36,399 nt of DNA from a virus, in IMG/VR virus record IMGVR_UViG_3300013101_000036, positions 1 through 36,399 of that record; one strand, 5' to 3'. This document shows, in pieces, positions 17,905 through 27,100 of this stretch; position 1 is the first letter of the stretch; every line of letters begins with the position of its first letter. The position numbers and the translations under genes are program-made. The notes below the pieces were generated by a model. It was not told the origin of the DNA. It worked only from the letters and a program-made list of their open reading frames with translations, and did not search any database.

Positions 17905-18713
17905 TAGATGAGAGCCGATATGCCAATTTTAGAGTAGTCATTAGCTACCTGTACATTGGTTTCTGGGAATACAGTACGCTTCTGCCAGAATCCAACAGCT
18001 TTGCCTGCTGGTATAGTCCCTAATTGCAGACCTGTAGCCTGTGTGCCTGGGCGAGTCCATACAACCTGTCCATCTAATATGCCAGTAGAGTCCTGCTCGT
18101 CCACTAGAGGGCCTAGTGCAGCATCCGCACCTTGACCTGTACCTAGTCCACCAGGATCGGCAGCAATATCCAGCTCATCAGGCCCTACAGGTTGCTCCTT
18201 CACCCATATTCGTACATCGTATGCTGGTAGATCATCTATATTAGTGTTTCGTATAAATAAGCATCTATACTCTATTCGCCCGTCTGTTGATTCTGTGGCT
18301 GACACTGCATCGAATACCCTATTAGTGGCATTATTAACCGAGATATCCGCATCTGAAATTGTAGTAGGGGGTAAAGCTGACAATACCACATCACAAATAA
18401 CATACCCATTAGAGTCACCTATAGCGTATATCCCATCACCTGTAACATCTACTCCGTTAAACTGCAAACCTCCAGCAGGCTGCCACAAGAGCTGACCCGT
18501 AACAGAATCCCATTTTATTACGCCAACACCTATGGCATTAGCGTACGCATTTATAATAGTAACACCTGTGACATTGGAAGGCTGTGTTGTGACCTGTGAG
18601 ATCACTTCTGCCGATGTTAGGCCAGACATATCACCACCAAGAGACAATATAGGATCACCATTAGTTATCCCTCCAGAGAGTATTACCTTTAAATCACTTA
18701 TCTGTATAGTCAT
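17904..18713 (-). CDS. Tail protein, shared IW-K-R domain (paralogue 1 of a tandem pair)
   Basis: A 269-residue protein with the same layout as the next gene: LKVILSGGITNGDPILSLGG at the N-terminus, YRCLFIRNTNIDDLPAYDVR and IWVKEQPVGPDELDIAADPG in the middle, and VGFWQKRTVFPETNVQVAND near the end. Here the usual IW-K-R is FWQKR. The start ATG at 18713 has TAGGAG about 6 bases upstream, in a 9-base gap after the cysteine-rich protein. No catalytic motif is visible. Confidence 0.7.
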   Translation of the reverse strand: MTIQISDLKVILSGGITNGDPILSLGGDMSGLTSAEVISQVTTQPSNVTGVTIINAYANAIGVGVIKWDSVTGQLLWQPAGGLQFNGVDVTGDGIYAIGDSNGYVICDVVLSALPPTTISDADISVNNATNRVFDAVSATESTDGRIEYRCLFIRNTNIDDLPAYDVRIWVKEQPVGPDELDIAADPGGLGTGQGADAALGPLVDEQDSTGILDGQVVWTRPGTQATGLQLGTIPAGKAVGFWQKRTVFPETNVQVANDYSKIGISALI

Positions 18714-18722
18714 GCATGTCTC

Positions 18723-21074
18723 CTAGTATACACCTATGGGATTAGTGGCTTCTGTGCCGTCACCAAAGATCCCAAGCGAATCACCTTCATTTATATAGTT
18801 TAGCCAGTTGTCTGACGGAGCTGTGTAATCCACACCATTTAGTGCAGGCTGTAGATAGCTCACCATCCAGTTCTCGTCACTACGTGCAAAGCCACCAGTG
18901 ACATAATTAAATTGTACTTCTGCTCTGAGTATATCATCGTAGTGCTTATTGTAGAAGAATGAGGACCATGACGACCATTTATTGACTCCCAGTATAGAGT
19001 TAGCATACCAGTCGTCCATCCGTGGCTCTATCAATAAGGCATCTGGGCTTCTCTGATCTAGCCCCTCCTGCCATCCTGTATTTATAAATACAGTGTCATA
19101 CACATACTTGTCAGTACCCTCTTTATGTTCATAGTCTACATCATCACTAAAAGGCCAGTCTGGTCCACCTATATCTTCTTTAGGGTCTGTCATATCCCCT
19201 TTCCAGTCCATACCAACTATACGACCAGAGTTAGTAGTGTCTACTATAGTGTCATTAGATATGTAGGTGGCCTCATCCGTGTCTATAGAGTGAGCTTCCT
19301 TCTGGTATAAGGTGGTAGTAATCTCCCCTGACGCACCGTTGTACCGTCCTGATTTTGCCGTTTTATTCCATTTTATCCATTCGTCTGAATACAGTTCTGT
19401 ATATATAATTATATAAGGATGGCGTAGATCAATGAAATGAGGAAAGCGTTTTGTATAGCCGTGATACTCAAGGTATACGTCCCACTCATCCCTTCTCTGT
19501 CCGTCATGGTTCTTCTGGTACTCACTACCATAGAAATCGGCAAACAGCGTAAACTCTTTAGATCCAGTAGAGTTGTCAAACTCTAGCTTATACTGCCCTT
19601 TACCACCTGACCACGGAGAACTAGCACCGTTTAGAAAGAAAGGAGGTACATCTGGGTGATTGTTACATGCAGGTTTGCCGTCATTTTGGCATTGCTCTAC
19701 TGAGCAGTCTACTACACCATGTGGGCATCTGCCATAGTCATACGGGTCTTCGGTATGCAATGGTGTTTGATAATACACATCACAGTCTACTCCCCAATTA
19801 AACTCCATGTTATGTGCCCTAACCACTTCTATGGTTACTTTAGCTGTTACTTGTGTGTCTCCATCGAAATCCGTAGCAACTACTTGAGCACCTAGTGCGT
19901 ACACTAACTGTTGTACCTTAAACCTAACGTAATTATGACCAAGCTGCTCATCAGTACATGGGTAGTTATTATCTGACACGTCCCTACAGGGTGCATCTGG
20001 GTGGTCTACTATGTTGTCACCCACACAGTCAGGGTCATCATCTGCTGGCACACTAGGATATGTACAGGGATAGGAGCACCAAAGGTCTTCTGGTGCATTA
20101 ACTACATGTTTTATGTATTGATGCTCTTCATGCCAGCGATACTTATCTATGTTTCCCCCATAATCAAACGAGAAACCGCCAGTGGCACTACCGACTTGTA
20201 GGATGTATTTAGATACGTGATCTTCTGTGTATTCCTCTCCATGCTCATCGAGGTACGTGGCCTCTACAGACCGCATACATACTGCTTTAGTGCACGACTT
20301 GTTGAAGAACCAAGGAGTGTCTGCTGGGTATGCTACCTCATCTATCTCGTGACCAGGTGTGCCCTGTATACTCTGATGTGGTATGTTATGTACTATCTTA
20401 TAGCCGTACGGGTTAGTTTGTAGGTTGTACGGAGACGTTAACTGGTCTCGTATTTCATCAGTCATACTGCCTTTAGCCCAGCCAGATAGCTTCATGTGAT
20501 ATTGGTATATCCTGTCAGCATCTCCGTTCTTGCATATTACATACAGCATCCATGTATCATCACTTCCTTTACGAGCAGCAGCACCTAACACTGGCAGAGG
20601 TGCTATAGCTACGTACTTACCTTGGTAGTACACATCACTATATTTATCCTCGTCATCATATATAAACCTGTCGTCTTTGAAGTAGCGAAGTTGGGGGCCA
20701 TGCCAAGACAGCCTCATATATATCTCATCACCCTCTTCTGTAGTACCGACAGATGGGCCTAGCCAGTCAATGTTGCCATATAACTGTGTGCCTGGCGTAT
20801 TGGATTTGCCCCATGAGCTATTACGCTTACTTACCAGTTTTACTTGGTTAGGTCCACCCATAGTACCAAGAGGTAATCGTGTCACATTGCCATCAGTATC
20901 TTCTTCAGTGTATGGATACCCCCACCCATTAGACGGTGGCTCATCATCTGGGCTGGCGTTTTCAGTGCCGTTATTTGGGTGACATAAGAAAATAGATACT
21001 AGAGGGGTAACAGAGTCCAGTGTTGTCTGTGGGCTGAACAGCCCTTCTGCCCACATCACTCCAGGATCACTCAT
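18723..21074 (-). CDS. Large cysteine-rich tail-tip protein, function unknown
   Basis: A 783-residue protein if started at the ATG at 21074, which overlaps the preceding TGA as ATGA; a GTG three codons earlier (21083) is less likely because its ribosome binding site is too close. It is rich in Asp, Tyr and Trp. Two cysteine clusters stand out: C333, C337, C350, C363, C373 and C431, C450, C457, C462, C470, in sequences such as DLWCSYPC, APCRD, YGRCPHG and VEQCQND with His nearby. These could bind metal or form disulfides outside the cell. No enzyme family is recognised. Placement between Dit-like and adhesin genes suggests a tail-tip component. Confidence 0.65.
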   Translation of the reverse strand: MSDPGVMWAEGLFSPQTTLDSVTPLVSIFLCHPNNGTENASPDDEPPSNGWGYPYTEEDTDGNVTRLPLGTMGGPNQVKLVSKRNSSWGKSNTPGTQLYGNIDWLGPSVGTTEEGDEIYMRLSWHGPQLRYFKDDRFIYDDEDKYSDVYYQGKYVAIAPLPVLGAAARKGSDDTWMLYVICKNGDADRIYQYHMKLSGWAKGSMTDEIRDQLTSPYNLQTNPYGYKIVHNIPHQSIQGTPGHEIDEVAYPADTPWFFNKSCTKAVCMRSVEATYLDEHGEEYTEDHVSKYILQVGSATGGFSFDYGGNIDKYRWHEEHQYIKHVVNAPEDLWCSYPCTYPSVPADDDPDCVGDNIVDHPDAPCRDVSDNNYPCTDEQLGHNYVRFKVQQLVYALGAQVVATDFDGDTQVTAKVTIEVVRAHNMEFNWGVDCDVYYQTPLHTEDPYDYGRCPHGVVDCSVEQCQNDGKPACNNHPDVPPFFLNGASSPWSGGKGQYKLEFDNSTGSKEFTLFADFYGSEYQKNHDGQRRDEWDVYLEYHGYTKRFPHFIDLRHPYIIIYTELYSDEWIKWNKTAKSGRYNGASGEITTTLYQKEAHSIDTDEATYISNDTIVDTTNSGRIVGMDWKGDMTDPKEDIGGPDWPFSDDVDYEHKEGTDKYVYDTVFINTGWQEGLDQRSPDALLIEPRMDDWYANSILGVNKWSSWSSFFYNKHYDDILRAEVQFNYVTGGFARSDENWMVSYLQPALNGVDYTAPSDNWLNYINEGDSLGIFGDGTEATNPIGVY

Positions 21075-21478
21075 AAGAACCACGTCCCCATTTCACGCTT
21101 AGCTACTTCCCACATGTTATCTGCATGTGTCTTCAGGTTAGCTGGGAAATGGGTGTTGGCCTCCCATACTAGATCAATAGATACAGTACCAGACCCTGTG
21201 CGTTCACGCACTGTGTTGCCTTCATTATCTTTGATCTCCAAGCCATCATTACCTTCTTTATCTTTGAGATCAGGTGGGTTGTATGTAGTAAATAATATAC
21301 GTCCTGTTATATCCGTGGATACTACGCCATAACATACATGGATAACTGCGATAAAACTTCCAGCATAGTCCTCTGGGACTTCGCCTTTCACATACACCGC
21401 ATCTTCTGTGAGTTCTGCTTCAGCGTAGAATCTACCGTATTCCATTCTTCGCTGTATCGCAGTGATGTTATTAGCCAT
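21071..21478 (-). CDS. Small tail-region protein, function unknown
   Basis: A 135-residue protein starting in a TAATG junction at 21478 and ending in an ATGA overlap with the next gene. It has an N-terminal helix (ITAIQRRMEYGRFYAEAELT), a beta region (YAGSFIAVIHVCYGVVSTDI), a charged loop with two DN/KEGN segments (DLKDKEGNDGLEIKDNEGN), and a helical end (KTHADNMWEVAKREMG). I do not recognise the family. Tight coupling to both neighbours suggests that it acts with them in tail-tip assembly. Confidence 0.6.
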   Translation of the reverse strand: MANNITAIQRRMEYGRFYAEAELTEDAVYVKGEVPEDYAGSFIAVIHVCYGVVSTDITGRILFTTYNPPDLKDKEGNDGLEIKDNEGNTVRERTGSGTVSIDLVWEANTHFPANLKTHADNMWEVAKREMGTWFL

Positions 21479-22746
21479 TATTTCTCCTTCATACTGGGTG
21501 GCTCTATCTTTAAATATGTAGACTGGTCGGAGTGCGAAGCTAAAAAGTGTACAGTGTCGTATCCGTCTTCTGCTCTTCCTGCGTTAGTCTGAGTAAACTG
21601 CACGTTATATACTTTATAGCGTATGGTATAGGATACTCGTGCAGTACCGTATACATCTATTGCCTTGTTACCTGTAGTTAGTGCTACTATCTCGTCTGCC
21701 TTAACCACACGCTGTCTTGGGTTCGTGTACACACGCTCAGATATCCACTCCACTTCTATTATATCTTCTCCAGGTGTAGCGAAGCGTGGGGTTATTCTGT
21801 TACCCCATTTATCTAAGAAGTCCCCCGTATCTACAATCTGTACACTGCTTGATGGCTGATAATGTAACTTAGCACTGAACCCTACATTAAACTGAACAAG
21901 GTCTGTTACATACTCTGTGTACACTGGCAGATAATTGGAGGTCTTAGATACATCATCATTCTTATTGTACGTGTCATTAGACGCATTAAACGCCTCTTCG
22001 TTATACTGCCCAGACGATATCTGTATATCGGCAAATACATCAGGTATCTGTCTCACCTTGCACGACATACCGATATCTAACCTAGATGAGCCAGTGATTC
22101 TAGGAGGGAAATCTTTATGCACCTCTAGTACCATGTTTACAGGACCAGAATCCTTATCAGATAGCTGAGTATTTCCCTGCTGACCACAAGGGTCTGGTGC
22201 TAGTGTTACTTGTGCAGATGCGGATGGATCGAACTGTATAGCAATAACTACTGCGGTGTTATAGCCACCAGAATACACCAGTCCAGTAGGCGACTGACCG
22301 ATAGAGCAGGGATCACCTGAGTAGGTGTATAGGTACAGCACATAGGGAGCAGAGTATCGTATACGTACAGCACCATAGCAGGTCTGAGATGCTACCACCT
22401 CATTCTTGGCTATGTTATACACGAAGCTGACATGAATAGGGAGACCCTGACTGTCATACACGCTCCCTAGAACCTCTATAGACACAGAGGAAGCCTTTGG
22501 GTATTTAAGAGTGTGAGACGAGGACCCTGCAAATACTGCAATGTCTTCTGACTCCAGCAGATCACTGCCTTTTCTCTCTATTCTACCTGTGGTTACTATG
22601 AGTTTATCTGATGTATGTGGATGCAGTCTGAGGTACTGCTGGTCCTCATCAGATGTTCTATCATCTTTCTCCCAGCGTAACGCACCTTTACTATCGCCAG
22701 ACTCACCAAAAGATATCTCCACATCTGTGTACAACGTGTCAGCCAT
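21478..22746 (-). CDS. Tail-tip structural protein, function unknown
   Basis: A 422-residue, mostly beta-predicted protein starting at 22746 after a GAGGA site. Notable segments are SVSIEVLGSVYDSQGLPIHV near residue 85-105, CYGAVRIRYSAPYVLYLYTY near residue 120-140, and FATPGEDIIEVEWISERVYT in the last third, where a repeated V-x-Y-x-x-R-Y pattern (ARVSYTIRYKVYNVQF) suggests stacked strands. It follows a palindrome-containing 39-base gap and ends in a TAATG junction. No family is recognised; the context is tail tip. Confidence 0.6.
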   Translation of the reverse strand: MADTLYTDVEISFGESGDSKGALRWEKDDRTSDEDQQYLRLHPHTSDKLIVTTGRIERKGSDLLESEDIAVFAGSSSHTLKYPKASSVSIEVLGSVYDSQGLPIHVSFVYNIAKNEVVASQTCYGAVRIRYSAPYVLYLYTYSGDPCSIGQSPTGLVYSGGYNTAVVIAIQFDPSASAQVTLAPDPCGQQGNTQLSDKDSGPVNMVLEVHKDFPPRITGSSRLDIGMSCKVRQIPDVFADIQISSGQYNEEAFNASNDTYNKNDDVSKTSNYLPVYTEYVTDLVQFNVGFSAKLHYQPSSSVQIVDTGDFLDKWGNRITPRFATPGEDIIEVEWISERVYTNPRQRVVKADEIVALTTGNKAIDVYGTARVSYTIRYKVYNVQFTQTNAGRAEDGYDTVHFLASHSDQSTYLKIEPPSMKEK

Positions 22747-22762
22747 ACCCCGTCCTCAATTA

Positions 22763-22776
22763 TGAACCTGAGTTCA
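22763..22776. promoter_or_regulatory. Dispersed palindrome, copy 4 (intergenic)
   Basis: TGAACCTGAGTTCA has exact TGAAC/GTTCA half-sites with central CTGA. It sits 9 bases past the stop ending at 22786 and 16 bases upstream of the ATG at 22746. The core runs opposite to copies 1 and 3, so the site is used in both orientations. Confidence 0.65.
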
Positions 22777-22785
22777 ATTTATGCT

Positions 22786-23781
22786 TTACGCACTTTCACC
22801 ATCTATAGCCACGATCACTTTATCACCTGTTAAGGAGTTAGCACCTGCTGGAATGATCCGTTTGTACCAGATAGGTACAGCCGCCGCTGCCGTAGTGAAT
22901 GTTATAGTATTACCTGTTGTGAACGTACCACTGAAACCTCTATAGTCCATAGTAAAATACGGCTTAGTGTAATCAGGGTTATTAGGGGTCAAGTCACTAG
23001 AGATGTTACCTGATAAGTTAATACCAAGAGTATCTGATGTAAGTGTGTACGTAGTAGCAGTGTCGAAGAATATAGTCCAATCCTGCTCCACTGTAGATAT
23101 GCTGTCTGTAATTATAGGGTAGACTACATCATCGTACGCACCTGACCCTGTTAGTGTAAACGCAGAGTATCCAGACACAATATCCGCACCTTCTACTACA
23201 GATGCTACACGAGTATCACCGCTTGCAGCATACGAGTTAACTAAGGCTGTGGCTAGAGTGATAGTAGCAACATCCCCTGCGTAAGTTGGTACACCTGATA
23301 TTACAATGTACTCTTCACTACCAACAGAGCTTACATTGGCTTTATCACTTATTCGTATTAGGTCCCCATCATTAAAGTAGTTTAATGCAACACCTTCAGT
23401 CATTACCTGAATAGTCATATCGTTAGCAGTAGCAGGCACGTTTAAATCACCACTACCATACTGTTGCTCAGATCCTGTAAGTGCCGATTGAGTGTCAGTC
23501 GCTGTGCCTTTGAATATGGTTATAGAGTCATCACCAGGGGTGAACGTCTCAACGAATATACGTGGGCGAACCAGAGACAGGTCATCGTCATTGGCTACAT
23601 GTATAAATACTTTACGGTATTTGGTAGAACCAGCCACACGTTCTGACTGAGGTACATCAGGCCATATATTGTTCTTAACACTTGTTGGAATCTGTGTAGC
23701 AGTCATTCTGCCACCGTTAGACCCTGCATCTGATCGCTCTACAGGATGTCTCCATATCATTTCTGATGACTGAATACTCAT
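22786..23781 (-). CDS. Tail/virion protein, divergent member of the shared IW-K-R family
   Basis: A 331-residue protein. The N-terminus (SDAGSNGGRM near residue 16-25, then NNIWPDVPQSERVAGSTKYR) matches a pattern I associate with phage virion proteins encoded near the tail tip. It is followed by KVFIHVANDDDLSLVRPRIF, equivalent to the CLYLRN segment of the other paralogues, and near the C-terminus by AVPIWYKRIIPAGA. It is thus a longer, more divergent relative of the four genes between 13556 and 18713, and the one nearest the tape measure. The start at 23781 has an AGGAG site 5 bases upstream. Confidence 0.7.
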   Translation of the reverse strand: MSIQSSEMIWRHPVERSDAGSNGGRMTATQIPTSVKNNIWPDVPQSERVAGSTKYRKVFIHVANDDDLSLVRPRIFVETFTPGDDSITIFKGTATDTQSALTGSEQQYGSGDLNVPATANDMTIQVMTEGVALNYFNDGDLIRISDKANVSSVGSEEYIVISGVPTYAGDVATITLATALVNSYAASGDTRVASVVEGADIVSGYSAFTLTGSGAYDDVVYPIITDSISTVEQDWTIFFDTATTYTLTSDTLGINLSGNISSDLTPNNPDYTKPYFTMDYRGFSGTFTTGNTITFTTAAAAVPIWYKRIIPAGANSLTGDKVIVAIDGESA

Positions 23782-23789
23782 GGTATCTC

Positions 23790-24176
23790 CTAAATAGTAA
23801 TTAGTTTAATTGTAGCTGTGTAATACCCATCAGGGGCTTGTGCTCCTACCTGATCTAAAGCTGTAGCTTCAAAAGCAGGGGCATCTTCATGTCTAAACAT
23901 AACAGGGTACGTCTTTGCACCAATAGTCAATGATAGCACGTTGCCAGCCTGTCTAGCCAGATCCTGCACATCTAACACTTGCTGCTTTGTTAACCAGCCC
24001 TGACCTTGATCCGCAGTTAATGTAATAGGCCGTCCTTCAAATAACTGCTGATATTGAATAACTGAAGCACCGCCAAGGGTGCGTTTATTAGTCTGTGCCA
24101 CGGCTTGTTGTGACCCTACCTCGTCTTCCCAGATCATGTCTGGGCTTAGAGTTACACCACTTAATATAATAGCCAT
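23790..24176 (-). CDS. Small Dit-like distal tail protein
   Basis: A 128-residue protein encoded immediately after the tape measure, one base separating stop and start. The pattern (NKRTLGGASVIQYQQLFEGR, PITLTADQGQGWLTKQQVLD, LSLTIGAKTYPVMFRHEDAP, YYTATIKLITI) matches small siphovirus proteins thought to form the distal tail ring that joins tube and tip. The position directly after the tape measure is where Dit proteins are normally encoded. The family call is from pattern memory and gene order, not from an alignment. Confidence 0.7.
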   Translation of the reverse strand: MAIILSGVTLSPDMIWEDEVGSQQAVAQTNKRTLGGASVIQYQQLFEGRPITLTADQGQGWLTKQQVLDVQDLARQAGNVLSLTIGAKTYPVMFRHEDAPAFEATALDQVGAQAPDGYYTATIKLITI

Positions 24177-24177
24177 A

Positions 24178-27100
24178 CTACCCTCTGCTCATCTTCTTGA
24201 GTGTGTTAACTAATTCTTTAGCTTGTTTACGCTCTCCATATAGCGTATATGCTTTATCACCAACATTCAAGGTGACACTACCTAAGTCTTCTGGACTTGG
24301 TGATGCAACAGATGACCCACCTCCTGATGGTGCAGCACCTGCTAGACCTCCACCAGCAAACGCAGGTAGCATACCCATGTTAAGCATATCAAAGAAGCCT
24401 TTGCCAAACTTGGATACCATAGAGGCACGTATTACATACTCACCGTTGGACAGCCATGACAGTATAGAATCAGAAGTAGCTGTACCTGCACCACGTATAG
24501 ACCCACCTGCTGCATTACTTTGTACGTCTTGATAACCACCATCCCTGTTGTTAGTTGGGGTGACACTGACTCCACTAGGTAAGTTTGTTATATTTACTTT
24601 TACATCGAAGGCTTCTTTAAATGCTTCCTCTAAATCTTTACGAGTCTTAGGAGTGTTAGCCTTAAAGTAGTATGTCTGTCCTTCTATTACTGCCTTTGTT
24701 GTGTTTTCCAGCTCCTCTTTGTTTGGTGTTACTGCCACGTTGTCGATCTTAAAGCTCTTTGAGCCATCAGAGTTCACTACATCAGTAACTATTAGGGAGG
24801 TTTCATAGGTAGCACCACTAGCATTAAGGACGTTATCAACTTGTGCGCTAAGTGTATCTACTGTACCGTCTTTTAGCACAAGACCAACATCTACATTGGT
24901 AGAAGGAATACCCCCAGCTAATGTCTTTCCTAAGTTCTTCCATAGATCATTGAACTTATCTGTAGATGCATATAAGTCAGAAAACAACTCACCTTTAGAA
25001 GCCATCTCAGATATCTTCGCATTGGCTTCTGCTACAGAGTTGCCTAGTGCTTTCATCCCTTTAGTCGATGCCAATGCTTCTGTATCCATCTTCTTAATTA
25101 AAGCGGTTGCACCTGGTACATTCTTTGTAAGCTCACCTATCTCTTTATTAAGCCCATCATACACATCAGATAGTTTACTTCTTTCTGCATCATTTAATGC
25201 GACTGTACTATCTGCTAAAGATTTACCTAGTGTTATCTGGTTAGCACGTAGGGTTATTCCAGCCTTGTCCATCTTCTTCAAGGCTTCTTCGTATGCTTGT
25301 ACCTTTCTAGGGTCTACGTCTTCTATACCTGCAAGGTCTTTTAGTGATTCACGAGAGCCTTTGGATGCGTCTTGTACGGCTATGGTAGCGTCTTCCAGCT
25401 CCAGCATAGCTTCATTATACTTCTGTATACCCTCCACACCCTCGAAGCCACCAGAATCCTGTGTCTCTTGGAACTTACGTGTAAGGTCTGCTAACTCTTT
25501 TTGTGCTGTCTTCTGTTCGTTTAACTTACGAGTTACATCGTCTTCTGCTACCTTTCTCTCGTTAGCCAGCTTAGCTAATCTAGCTATTTCCTTTGCCTGA
25601 TCCTTAGCAACGTCCCGTTGATCTTCTAGTAAAGATACCTTCTTTGTATCACCAGCGTCTCTCGCCCGTTCTATAAGTTTCTTATACTCTTTATCTATAT
25701 CTTTCAGCTCATACTTCAGACCTTTATCTACACCTAGATCAAACTTCTTATTCTTTGATGCCTGTGCTGTGTCTCTAATGACCTCATCAAGAGACCTGCC
25801 GTAATTCTCCATGCTCTTACGCATAGACCGTTGCGTTTTGTTTATGTTATCAAATGCACCGTCCATGCGATTAGCTGTAGCAATAGCATCATTAGTATAC
25901 TGATCGAACTCTTGCATCTGGTTATTAAGTGCAGCTCGCTTAACGATCATCTCAGATAGTTGATCTAATAACTTTTGGCTCCTGGTCTCAGCAGTGTTGT
26001 CCGATCCTGTATCTTGAGCAACAAAGTCCGTACCGTTAGCGAGAGCATAAGCTGCCCCTACCGCATTAGCATCTTCTATCTTCTTCTTAGCTAAGACTTC
26101 TCTGGCTCTTGCATCCTCTGTACTTTTAGTAAGGGCATCCAGTTCTGCTGTTGACATCTTAACTATAGCGTCAACGGCCATCTTTGATGCCACATTAGCC
26201 TCAGAAGCTCTAGCAGCCGTCATTTGCTTGGTTGCATTATCTATTATCTTCTGTTGTCTAAAGGCATCTAACTGTGCGTCTTCCACACTTTTATAGCTCG
26301 ATGCAGTCTCTTTGCTTAGCTCATTAATATCTTCCTGTAAACTCTTTATAATCGCAGCGTCCTTAGCCAGCTTCTGTGCTCTTGTATAACCTATTGACCC
26401 TTTGCTATCCTCTGCATATTTCTTACGTAGTGCGGCTACCTCTTCTTCTTTTGCTGCTAGTTTGTCTAGTGACTTAGCTGCAGCTTCACTACTAGCTTTC
26501 AATGCCTTAGCTCGTTGATCCTTTGCGTCCAATATTGTATTGGTGATGGCTACAAGCTCATCTACTTTATCTGTACCTAAAGCAAGGTCAAAACCTCCAA
26601 CAGCTTCACCCATCTCAGCTACTGCTGCCTCAGTATACTTAGCTGCCTCCTCAATAGCCTGCACTTGTGTAACCATAGCGTCAAGTGCTTCAAAGTCAGA
26701 TACATTTATGTCACTACCTAATTCAGTCAAGTTCTGTCTAAGATCATCTAACACCAGACTCAGTTCTTCTGCACTGCCCGTTTCAAAATCGAAATCCATT
26801 TTATCAGTAACAGTCTGTACTAAGTTGTCATATATAGTCTGTAGTCCTATAAGATTCTTCTTGGCTTCTTCAAGTCTCTCATTACTACCGTCAGATACTC
26901 CAGCGATTTGCAATGCCAGTAACTTCCTGGATGCTACATCTATCTCTTTTTGGTAGTCCTTAATACCAGCCACTAACTCTTTAGACCTATCATCCCCAGC
27001 TACTGCTGCTATATCAACCTTGGCTTCTATAGATATGTTAGCTAAGCGGTTTGTAATAGCATTTTCAAGCTGTTCTTGGATAGTGTTTGCTGCCTCATAC

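Noticed and set aside
24896-25600. Long open frame on the plus strand opposite the tape measure gene (234 codons)
   Set aside because: It is antisense to a strong coding region with a clear family match, has Ser/Ala-rich low-complexity translation typical of a shadow frame, and no gene-like neighbours on that strand.
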